Below, piece by piece: positions 36,476 to 46,400 of a stretch of 64,000 nucleotides of DNA. The position numbers and the translations under genes were made by a program. The notes under the pieces are model-generated. The model made no database searches. It had not been told where the DNA came from and was given only the letters and a program-made list of their open reading frames with translations. Within the stretch, counting starts at the first letter, position 1; every line of letters starts with the position of its first letter. Source of the stretch: Hoeflea sp. YIM 152468 (GTDB lineage Bacteria; Pseudomonadota; Alphaproteobacteria; Rhizobiales; Rhizobiaceae); NCBI RefSeq assembly GCF_029210485.1, contig NZ_JARGET010000038.1, forward strand, positions 186,001 to 250,000. Reading direction: 5' to 3'.

Positions 36476-36548
36476 AGCGCAGCACCGTGCATCCAATGGG
36501 CGCAAAGTCGATGTTGCGGCGCGCCCGGATCCCGTTGACAGTGGCGCA

Positions 36549-39038
36549 TCAGCCGGTAATCCGGTCCTCCAGAGCGCTGACAACCGCCTTCGATATGGAC
36601 TGGTTCACAGGCATCGACAAAAGCGGGCAGGGCTTGTCCAACCGCTTCAGCGCCTGGCCCAGAGCAAATGAATTTGCCGCTTTCAGACGCGACAATTCCT
36701 GCCAGGACACAGGCATCGCCACGGGTGCGCCTTCGCGCGCGCGAAGCGAGTAGGGCGCGACCGCTGTTGCGCCGCGATCGTTGCGCAGCCAGTCAACAAA
36801 GATTTTCCCCTTGCGCTTCGCCTTTGACATCGTGGCCACATACCGGTCTGGCTCGCACCGCGCCAGGTAGCTGGCGACGGTGCGGGAAAAGAACGCGACC
36901 GTGTCCCAATCTGCGGTCCGGCGCAGCGGCACGACCACATGCACGCCCTTGCCGCCTGTGACCATCGGCAGACTGTCGAGCCCGATGGCCGTAAGCAGCT
37001 TTTCGATGTCTTTGGCAGCAGCCTTGACGTCGGAGAATGACAATCCCTCGTCCGGATCGAGATCGAAGACCAGCCGGTCGGGTTTTTCCAGCAGATCGGT
37101 GCGCGAACCCCAGATGTGAAACTCGATGGTTCCCATCTGTGCAGCGGCGGCAAAGCCCTTCTTTCTGGCGATCACCATATAGGGCTCGGTCTTGCCGGAA
37201 CTTTCCTTGATATCGACCGTGCCGATGCCATCGGGAAACCCCTTGCCAGCATGCTTCTGGAAGAAGCAGTCGCCGTCCCGGCCATCGGGGCACCTGAGCA
37301 AGGACACCGGACGGTTCCCTGCAAGCGCCAGCATCCTGTCTGCCGCCTTTGCATAGTAGTCGGCCACGTCGGCCTTGGTGCAGCCCGCATCGGGAAACAC
37401 CACCCGGTCGGGGCTGCTGATCCGGACACCCAGAACCGTCTTGGTTTTACCGGTCGCATTTTCCGTTTTCTCAAGCTTCACCACCGTTGCCTCCTTGTCC
37501 TCGCGCACACCCTTGAACACCCCGTGACGAATACTGCCCTGATCTGTCAGTTCTGCATATTCCACCTCGACGACAAGGTCCGGCTTCAGCCAGTGCGCCG
37601 ACCGGGCAATGTCGGCCGGGACCTCGGCAAACGGGCTGGTCTGGCGCTCGCGCCCGCGCATCAATGTGCTGAGGCTGTCGAGATCTGTCTCGCTGAAGCC
37701 ACCGCCAACCCGGCCGCGATAGTTGAGCTCGCCCTTCTCCCGCGTCCCCACCAGCAGTGACGCGAACGGGCGGTGCCTGGCAGGTGACGGCGAGACGCCG
37801 CCAATGATGAATTCCTGTCTGAGCCTGGTCTTGATCTTGAGCCAGCTTCCGTTCCGGTTTCCCGCATAGGCGCTGGCGCAGGCCTTGCTGATGATCCCTT
37901 CGCCGCCGGCTTTTCCGATCGCGGTGTAGACCTCGGCTCCGTGGCCTCTCACATGGTCCGAATAGCGGATCGGTGCGCCCTTCTCCTGCCCCGAAAGCAG
38001 CAGCGCCAGCGCTTCCTTGCGGTCGGTCAAAGGCTGCCTGTCGAGTTTGTCGCCATTGAGCTCGATGAGATCAAAGGCCATGTAAAGGACAGACCGCCCC
38101 TGTTCGAGATCGGCCTGCAAGGCCGAGAAGGCCGAACCGCTGGCCTTGCCGGCGGACACCACCTCGCCATCAATCAGCGCATTTCGACAGTCAAGCGCGG
38201 CGAAGGCCTCGGGCAACCCGACATAGCGGTCGGTCCAGTCCAGTCCGGACCGGGTGTAGAGCTTCACGCCGCCCTTGCCGAGCGCTGCGAGGCAGCGATA
38301 GCCATCGAATTTCGTCTCGTGCAGCCATCCGTCGCCATCCGGGACGCTGTCGCTGAGTTTTGCCAGTTGCGGCTTGCGGAATTTTGGCGTCGCCAGCGTG
38401 AATGTCGTCGCTCCAGACGTCTGCCGCGCCGTTTTGACCGGCGGCTTGCGGCCGGGTTTGCCCGCTGCGATTTCCTCCATGCTGCGCGCAGTGGAAATGC
38501 TGGTGACGTGACGCGCGACCAGAGCGTCTTCGTCCTTTTCTTCAAAAGCGTCGTGCTCCTTGATCAGCAGCCAGTTTTCCCGGCTCTCCCTGGTGCGCAT
38601 CCGCACAAGCGTCCAGCGGCCCTTCATTCTCTGCCCGTGCAGGATGAATTTCAGCTTTCCGGATTTCAGGCCCCTGGCGAAATCTTCCTGAGGCTCCCAC
38701 CAGCCCTCGTCCCACAGCATCACTGTACCGGCGCCGTATTGCTTTGCCGGAATCGTGCCCTCGAACCCGCCGTAATCCAACGGATGATCTTCTGTTCGGA
38801 CAGCCAGCCGCCGGATGGCGGTGACCGCGCTTGGGCCCTTGGTCACCGCCCAGCTCAGCAACACCCCCTGCCATTCCAGCCGGAAATCGTAATGCAGCCG
38901 TCGTGCGGCATGTTTCTGAACCACGAAAGCCGGCCGATCCGACGCTTTGCCGGCCGCCTCCCCGCTGGGTTCGGCGGTCTTGGAAAAGTCGCGCTTGGCG
39001 ACATAATCGGCGAGTTTCTGAGCGGTCACCGACATCAC
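36549..39038 (-). CDS. ligD: Multifunctional NHEJ DNA ligase LigD (phosphoesterase-ligase-polymerase)
   Basis: 829 aa, domain order PE-LIG-POL as in Pseudomonas. PE: His43/His49/Asp51 in KHAARRLHYDFRLEW, with DHPLDYGGFEGTIP. Ligase: adenylated Lys243 in HETKFDGYRCL, then NALIDGEVV, EGIISK and WLKIK. Polymerase/primase: RVVFPDAG, LRCPDGRDGDCFFQKHAG and the catalytic DLDPDEG, then GGKGVHVVVPL. Seals double-strand breaks with Ku. Starts with GTG overlapping the Ku stop (GTGA), or ATG three bases later. Confidence 0.95.
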   Translation of the reverse strand: MMSVTAQKLADYVAKRDFSKTAEPSGEAAGKASDRPAFVVQKHAARRLHYDFRLEWQGVLLSWAVTKGPSAVTAIRRLAVRTEDHPLDYGGFEGTIPAKQYGAGTVMLWDEGWWEPQEDFARGLKSGKLKFILHGQRMKGRWTLVRMRTRESRENWLLIKEHDAFEEKDEDALVARHVTSISTARSMEEIAAGKPGRKPPVKTARQTSGATTFTLATPKFRKPQLAKLSDSVPDGDGWLHETKFDGYRCLAALGKGGVKLYTRSGLDWTDRYVGLPEAFAALDCRNALIDGEVVSAGKASGSAFSALQADLEQGRSVLYMAFDLIELNGDKLDRQPLTDRKEALALLLSGQEKGAPIRYSDHVRGHGAEVYTAIGKAGGEGIISKACASAYAGNRNGSWLKIKTRLRQEFIIGGVSPSPARHRPFASLLVGTREKGELNYRGRVGGGFSETDLDSLSTLMRGRERQTSPFAEVPADIARSAHWLKPDLVVEVEYAELTDQGSIRHGVFKGVREDKEATVVKLEKTENATGKTKTVLGVRISSPDRVVFPDAGCTKADVADYYAKAADRMLALAGNRPVSLLRCPDGRDGDCFFQKHAGKGFPDGIGTVDIKESSGKTEPYMVIARKKGFAAAAQMGTIEFHIWGSRTDLLEKPDRLVFDLDPDEGLSFSDVKAAAKDIEKLLTAIGLDSLPMVTGGKGVHVVVPLRRTADWDTVAFFSRTVASYLARCEPDRYVATMSKAKRKGKIFVDWLRNDRGATAVAPYSLRAREGAPVAMPVSWQELSRLKAANSFALGQALKRLDKPCPLLSMPVNQSISKAVVSALEDRITG

Positions 39039-39904
39039 GCGGACTTCTTCTTCGCCGCCGCCTTCGTGCGCCTGCCCGCCCTGGAGTTTTTGGAGGAGGA
39101 TGACTTGCCCTCCGTCTTAGCGAGACTCTGTTTCAGCGCCGCCATCAGATCGATCACATTGTCACCGCTTTCGCTCTCGGCATCACTGTCCTCCGTCTGA
39201 ACCCGCTTGGTTGCCTTGCTCTTGGTCTTGCGCTCGATCAGAACCTTGAGCGCGATCGCATAATTGTCCTTGAAGGCATCGGCCTTGAATGGGCCGGTCT
39301 TGCGCTCGATCAGCGATTTGGCAACCGAAAGCAGGTCTTCGTCTGCGGTGTGGTCCTCAATCTGCGCGAACAGCGGATCGGCATCACGGATTTCCTCCGC
39401 GTAATGCAGCGTCTCAAGCAACAACCCGTCTCCACAGGGTTTGACCGCCGCCAGATACTCCTTGCCGCGCATCGTCACCTGGCCCAGCCCCACCATGCCG
39501 GTGGAGCGCAGTGCATCGCGCACGACACGGTAAGCGTCTTCTGCCAGATCGTCGGCCGGCACCAGATAATAGGGCTTGTTGAAGTAGAGCGGAGAGATCT
39601 CGCAGGCGTCGACGAACTGGACAAGCTCAAGGGTCTTCTTTGTCTCGAGCTTGATCTCGTCGACGTCTTCGGGGTCAATGAGCAAGTACTGGTCCTTCTC
39701 GTACTCATACCCCTTCATGATATCGCCGGCATCGACCGGGCCGACACCGGGCACAGTCTTTTGATAGCGCACCCGCTTTCCCGAGGGCTCATGGATCTGG
39801 CGGAAACTGATACGCGCACCGGACTTTGTGGCGGAGTACATTTCCACCGGGATCGAAACCAGCGAGAGGCGAAGCTGTCCCTTCCAGATCGGTCGTGCGG
39901 CCAT
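39035..39904 (-). CDS. ku: Non-homologous end-joining protein Ku
   Basis: 289 aa. Starts MAARPIWKGQLRLSLVSIPVEMYSAT, the bacterial Ku N-terminus; also ISFRQIHEPSG, YEYEKDQYLLIDPEDV and FNKPYYLVPAD. The C-terminus (about 225-289) is Lys/Ser-rich, ending TKAAAKKKSA, as in Ku proteins that bind DNA through basic tails. ATG at 39904 has GGAG seven bases upstream; the longer frame is rejected. Translationally coupled to ligD. Confidence 0.95.
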   Translation of the reverse strand: MAARPIWKGQLRLSLVSIPVEMYSATKSGARISFRQIHEPSGKRVRYQKTVPGVGPVDAGDIMKGYEYEKDQYLLIDPEDVDEIKLETKKTLELVQFVDACEISPLYFNKPYYLVPADDLAEDAYRVVRDALRSTGMVGLGQVTMRGKEYLAAVKPCGDGLLLETLHYAEEIRDADPLFAQIEDHTADEDLLSVAKSLIERKTGPFKADAFKDNYAIALKVLIERKTKSKATKRVQTEDSDAESESGDNVIDLMAALKQSLAKTEGKSSSSKNSRAGRRTKAAAKKKSA

Positions 39905-39965
39905 GGTCTGCTCCAAACTCGGGTTTCCACGCGCGGAACAAGCCTCAATCCGCCCGCAGAGGTGC

Positions 39966-40196
39966 TCAGCCTCTTGTGTGACTTTCCGTATAGAGATGCC
40001 GGGCACGCAGCCGCGGCGCCAACGCCCAGGCTATTGGTACGGTTGCCACAAATCCGGTCACGATGACCATCGGCAACAGATACTTGGCGTGGTCGGCCAG
40101 CGCCGGGATCGACAGCACCGTAACAGCCCCGGCGCCAAACAGCACCGCGTTGACTGGCAGGGCGATCAGGCCGGCGATGAATGTACGGGTTCGCAT
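39966..40196 (-). CDS. Small two-helix membrane protein
   Basis: 76 aa. Two hydrophobic segments (about 7-28 and 40-60), ending in a basic tail (RLRARHLYTESHTRG). A strong AAGGAG lies seven bases upstream, which supports translation. Family not recognised. It precedes ku by 61 bp on the same strand, so it may share a transcript, but a link to DNA repair is not implied. Confidence 0.7.
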   Translation of the reverse strand: MRTRTFIAGLIALPVNAVLFGAGAVTVLSIPALADHAKYLLPMVIVTGFVATVPIAWALAPRLRARHLYTESHTRG

Positions 40197-40339
40197 GGCG
40201 GTCTCCTTGGTTCAGGAAATAAACGCGGCGCCGGCGATCTGGTTCCCGCCGGCTTTAGCGCGAGGGGATTTTTACGGCTGGATAGCTGGTCGGCCTCCCC
40301 GTCACATGGCCCGGACATTCCTGTATGCGCATGCCGGAC

Positions 40340-40366
40340 GCTGCCGGTCGACCCGCGACCGGCAGC
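40340..40366 (-). terminator. Stem-loop after ndvB
   Basis: GCTGCCGGTCG (40340-40350), five-base loop, CGACCGGCAGC (40356-40366): a perfect 11-bp stem about 35 bases beyond the ndvB stop. There is no T-run, so it could be a Rho-linked or mRNA-stabilising hairpin. A smaller GCCGGCG/CGCCGGC stem lies at 40230-40253. Confidence 0.4.
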
Positions 40367-40401
40367 TGCCCTTTGGAGCCAATCCGGAAGTCGGGTTCCC
40401 C

Positions 40402-43400
40402 CTACCCCGATTCCGCCCCGTGGGGAGTCAGTTCACCATCGATGCGGACAGTCAGCTTCCCGTCCCCGGAACGATCGACCCTGATTTCCCGGCGCTTCCC
40501 AGCTATCTCGATATGCGCGGTGTAGCCGTTCCAGTCGTCGGGAATGGCCGGGTTGACCTGAAGGTCTCCGCCGCGAATTTCAATCCCCAGGATTGCCTCC
40601 ACCGCCGTGCGATAGAGCCAGCCCGCGGACCCGGTGTACCAGGTCCAGCCACCGCGCCCGATCTTGTCGTCGGCGCCATAGACATCTGCGGCCACCACAT
40701 AGGGCTCAACACGATAGGTGTCGGCGGCGGTCTGGTCGAGAGAATGGTTGACCGGATTGAGCATGGAAAAGGCACGCCAGGCGTCTTCGGTACGGCCCAT
40801 TTTCGCCAGGGCATAGACAACCCAGGTCGCCGCATGGGTGTACTGTCCGCCATTCTCGCGAACGCCGGGCGGATACCCCTTGATGTAGCCCGGTTCCTTC
40901 GGCGTGGCTTGGAACGGCGGGGTGAACAGCCGGATGAGTCCGTCGTCAGTGTCGATGAGCTTGTCGGTGACACTGTCCATCGCCTGGGCAGACCGTTCCG
41001 CATTGCCTTTACCGGAAAGCACACTCCACGACTGGGCGATCGAATCGATCCGGCATTCCTCCGATTGGGAAGACCCCAGCGGGGTCCCGTCGTCATAATA
41101 GCCGCGGCGATACCACTGGCCATCCCATCCGGCGCCGGCGATAGACTTTGTCAGCTTCTTCGCATGGGCGCGCCATTCGGCAACGTCGCCGGCTTCTTGC
41201 CTTGCTTCTGCGATCGGGATGAACCGGTCGAGCGCATGCAGCAGGAACCATGCAAGCCAAACGCTTTCGCCCCGGCCCGCTTCTCCGACGCGGTTCATGC
41301 CGTCGTTCCAGTCGCCGCCGAGGATGAGCGGCAACCCGTTCGGCCCGGTGCGGGCAATGGCCAGGTTCAGCGCTCTGGCGCAATGGTCATAAACACTGGT
41401 TTTCGTGCGCGAGCTGGATGGTTCGAAAAACGCGTCGTGCTCATCTTCCTCAAGAGTCCGGCCAGACAGGAACGAAACCATTTCATCCAGAATTGCCACG
41501 TCGTTGGTGACCGAGACATACTGGCTGACGGCATAGGCCAGCCAGACGACGTCGTCGGAAATCTTCGTGCGCACGCCGGCACCCGTGTCGGGAAGCCACC
41601 AGTGCTGAACGTCGCCTTCCTTGAACTGCCGGGACGCGGCATTGAGGATCTGCCGCCGTGCCAGGCCGGAATCGTGCATCAGCAGCGCCAGCGTGTCCTG
41701 CAGCTGGTCGCGAAAACCAAACGCACCCGAGGCCTGATAGAACGCGCTGCGCGCCGTGATGCGGCAGGCCAGATTCTGGTAGGGAAGCCAGGTGTTGACC
41801 ATCGTGTTGAACGCTTTGTCCGGCGTTTCCACCTGAAGCGTTCCGAGGAAACGCTGCCACTGCGACAGGGTTTGTTGTTCGAACTCAGCAAAGCCGCGGT
41901 CACGCAATCTTTCAAGCATCTGGCCGACATCGGCGGATTTTTCCGCATCGCCCAGCATGAAGACCACGCTTCGCGTTTCCCCAGGCGGTATTTCGATGTC
42001 ACAGGCAATGACAGCGCACGGGTCGCCGCGGGTTGCTGCGCCGTTGGCGGTGGCAGCGCCGCTCATCACCATGCTTGGCCGCTTGATCGTTCCGCCGGAC
42101 CCAAAGAAGTCACCGCGCGACGCGGTGAAGGCAACAGCGGGGTGGTCTGCGGCAAGAAATGCGGTGCGCTCGGGGAACGTCAGCGAGTAAGGATTGGTCG
42201 CCGTCATGGCCTCGGCGGCCCGATTGAAGCGGCATTGCACGAAGGGCGCGGTCCTGGAGCGGTCATTGCCCAGCACCAGCTCGGCATAGGCATAGACCCG
42301 CAGGCGCAGGGGTGCCGACTTGGCATTGGAAACCTCGAGCCGGGCCAGCTTTGCCGGTTCCTTGCCCGCGATGATCGTCGTCAACCGGGAGCTCAGCCCG
42401 TCACAGGTCATCGTCATGATGCTGCGGCCGGGGCCGTGGCGTGTTTCATAGGTGGCCGCCCCATCCACCGACAAGGCTGCCATCGGCGCGTACAACGAGC
42501 CATCGTCCATGTCGCGCATATAGAATGCCTCGCCCGGACGGTTGATGACCGGATCGTTGGTCCAGGGTGTGAGCTGGTAGTCGCGTGAGTTGCGGCTCCA
42601 GGTGAAGGCCGCCCCTTCCGCCGAAATGTGGAACCCGAATTTTTCGTTGGCGATCACGTTGATCCAGGGTTGCGGCGTCGCTGCTCCGGCGGCGAGCCGG
42701 ATCACATACTCATTGCTGCCGGGGTCGAAACCGCCATAGCCGTTCCAAAACAGCAGATCGGTGCCGGAGATCGCTTCGCCCCGATGGCGCGTATCATCAG
42801 ACCCTTCGGGCGAGGGCAACATAAGTTGCGGCGCGCCATGGCTCCGCTTGTCTCCCTTCTCGCCTGACTGTCCAAAGACGGTCTCGATGCGCTCAAGCTG
42901 TTCCGACAGCTTGCCATTGCGTGTGTGCAACACAACCCGGGCCGCAGCCAGAAGCGCGGAATAGGCACTGGCTGTCATCAGATCACGGCGAACCGCGAAA
43001 ATATGCTGTCCCGGTCCTGACGCCAGTCCGCGTCGGGCGGCGTTCTGGCAGTAGGCGTCCAGGGCATTTTGAACATCCTGACCGTAGGAAGCGGCGCGCT
43101 CGTTGATGATGACCAGATCAGAAATCAGGCCGCGCGATCTGAGATACTCCTGCATGCGGAAGGCTTTCTGCACGATTGGCAAATCGCCATCATTGTCCAG
43201 CCGGAGCACGAAGATCGGGAAGTCTCCGGAGATGCCCATCGGCCACAATGCGGACTGCTGGTATTCTCCGGACGCGACGCTGGCGCTGTCGGATGACAGC
43301 GACAGATCAGGGTACACGAGATAGCCGGCAAATTTCTGGAACAGGGCCGCTTCCTGCAGCGTGATATCCGTATGGCGCATCTGCACCTGAGACCGTGTCC

Positions 43401-46400
43401 AGGCGAGATGAAGCTCCTGCGAAAAGCTCTCGGCATGATGGAAGTGTGAAACTGCGGCCTCGATATCCTCGCGGCGAGGCGCGGCAATTGTCCAGAACAC
43501 CACTTCGATTTCCTTGCCCGGAGGAATCCGCACAATGCGGCGCAGCGCCATGCAGGGATCGAGCGTATAGCCGTCGCTGCCGCTCAGCCTGGCGCCAGGC
43601 TCAAAGGCGATGGCGTCCGTCAGGCTGCGCCCGCGGCCGATGAACCGGCGGCGATCAGTCTCCGCCTGGATTGCACGGCCACCGCGGGCGTCGGAAATAA
43701 GATGCGCCACGCAGATGTCGGGATCGCTCGGCGACCGCCGGTTGCGTTCCGCGTAGATGACGTTGCCATGTTCGCCGATATGGGTCCGCACGAACATTTT
43801 CGAAAACGCCGGATGCGCGGAATCGGCAGCATCGGCGGAGAGGACCGGCTCGCAATAGGAGGTCAGTTCGATGGTTCTCTCACGCTCGCCCCTGTTGGTC
43901 AGAACAACCCGGCGGCCTTCAGCATCGAAGCTCGAGGCGACAAGGCATTCGAGGCGGGAGTTCAGTGTGCCGCGGGTCTTGAAGAATTCAGCCTTCTCGT
44001 CTGAAAAAATGGTCCTTGCCGGTTCCCCGGGAGAGGACCCGGGCCCCGACGTGGCCGACCACCAATGCCCATCCTCAAGATCGCGCAGGAAGATGAAGTT
44101 GCCCCAGTCATCAAAGGTGGGATCGGGGCGCCATCTTGTCACCGCAAGGCCGTTCCAGCGCGCATAACCGGAACCGCCGGCGGTCAGCATGACGGAATAG
44201 TGACCGTTGGACAGAAGAAGGACTTCGCGGCGACTTCGCGCAGGGTCGGTGACAATGCGGAACTCACGCTCCTGCAGTTGCGTCAGCCCGTCACCGGCTT
44301 GCGTGGATTCGTCCGCCCGCCGCAGCGGCACAAGGTCACTCGGCGGCTTCTCCTGGAGCAGCAGTTCTGCCGCCTCGATCACCGGATCGGCATGAAAACG
44401 ATCCCGCATCAGGCCATCATGGACAGCGTTGGCAATCGCCACGATGCTCATGCCCTGGTGATGCGCCATGTAATTGCGGACGATGGCGCAGCTTTCCCCC
44501 TCCGGCAGCCGCGAGGGGGTGAAATCGATCGCATCATAATAACCGTAGTCGCCAAGCGCATCATACTGCTGCAACTGGTCGAAATTCGCGAGCGCATCGG
44601 CTGGCACATACTGGCTTGCCAGCGCTGTCGCATAGGGCGCGATCACCAGATCGTTGATCAGATTGCGCTTGAGGCCGAGCGAGGGCACGCCGAAATTCCG
44701 GTACTGGTAATTCAGCTCCCGATCCCGCGCATTGTATGCCGATTCGGAGATCCCCCAAGGAACTCCGTGCGACTGTCCGTAGCTCTTGTGCCGCGCGATC
44801 GCCATGCGGTTTGTCTGGCTCAGCAGCCCGCCGCGCCGCTCGTGCATGACCAGCGGCGGCATCAGATACTCGAACATCGATCCGGACCACGAGGCAAGCG
44901 TCGCCTGCCAGTTCACGTCCACGATGGGACGTCCCAGGCGAAACCAGTGACTGCTCGGAACATCGCCCTTGGCAATGGCAAACAGGCTGGTCAGGCGTGC
45001 TTCGGACGCGAGAAGGTCGTAACAGGACGCATCGAGTTCTCCATCTTCGGGCCGGTAGCCGATCGACAAAAGCCCCCGCGTTTCATCAAGCAGAAACGAG
45101 AAATCCATATCGAAGGCTATTTTCCGGGCTCTTTCCGAGGTGATCTGCAGGTGTTCCTGTAACTGCTCGAGCTTGGTGCGATCGAAAGTTGCGTCGGCAA
45201 AATGGGCCTCGCACGTCGCGTGCAGGCTTCTCGCCCAGGCGACGACACTGGCGGTTTGCGTGGATTTGATCTCACTGTTGAGATCCACGGCCAGGGCTGT
45301 CACCTCCGCTGCTATCACCGACAGCTTGATGGCGCGCAACGGTGCTATATGTGGTTCCTGCATGTGCCGCTCGAAGGTCTGCAGGAAGCCCGCCAACCGT
45401 TCTTCGAGCCTGCGCCTCAACGGCCGTGTCTTGCGGCGGTCATCGGCGATTTTGCTCAACGATTGTTCGAGGATGTAGGCGACGTCGCCAACCCCCTTCA
45501 TGTCGCCAAGCAGATGCACCGCGGGTGCTTCAGACCAGGACCGCAACGCCGAACTGACCGCGACCAGGTGGCCCGCCATGTTGCCGCTGTCCACGCTTGA
45601 GACATAACTCGGCTGCAAGACCTCGAGCGTGCGTGTGTTGTACCAGTTGAACAAATGCCCGCGGTGGTGCGGCAGTTTTTCGACCGTATCGAGCGTCTTG
45701 TCGATGCGATCGAGAGTTTCAGACAGCGATATCCAGCCGAAATCCCGGGCTGCCACCGTCGACAGCAGATACATGCCTATGTTGGTTGGCGACGTGCGCT
45801 CGGCGACCACCGGCTCCGGATCTTCCTGGAAATTGTCCGGTGGAAGGTAATGGTTGTCTTCGTTGACGAAGCGCTCGAAATAGCGCCACGTGCGCCGTGC
45901 AACAAGACGCAGCTGCGTTTCGGTCTCGGTATCGAGTTTCAGCGAATCTTCGGTCAAGGCCGGCCTGCTGACAAACCAGGCAATGGCGGGAGCCGCCACC
46001 CACAGGGCGCAAAATCCGCCGGCGATCACCGCTGTTTGCGGTTCGAACGCCAGAGCCAGCAAGAATGCCGACAAAGCTATGAACGGCGATTGCCACATCA
46101 AGGCATAAAAGGATGCAACCGTGTTGCCGGCCGCCGCGCTGACCTGGTCTGCGGTTTTCCATTCCAGCAGGTGCCGCCGGCTGACAAACACCCGATAGAG
46201 TGAGCGGACTATGGCATCGCCCATGACCCAGGCGGTATGGGCGATGAAGACGATCCGCAAGGCCACCTGCGCCGTCGCATTGAAGATTTCGGACGCCAGG
46301 ATACGGATGTGTCCGCCGATTGACAGGCCTTCGGTCCCGGAGGGAAAGAACGCAGAGAACAACGACAATGTCGGCGCGATAAACAGACTTATAATCAGGA

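Noticed and set aside
37941-39200. 419-aa open frame on the plus strand
   Set aside because: Antisense to ligD and ku; no domain.
40063-42588. 841-aa open frame on the plus strand
   Set aside because: Fully antisense to ndvB, composition is Arg/Gly/Pro-rich with no domain; a by-product of GC-rich codon use.
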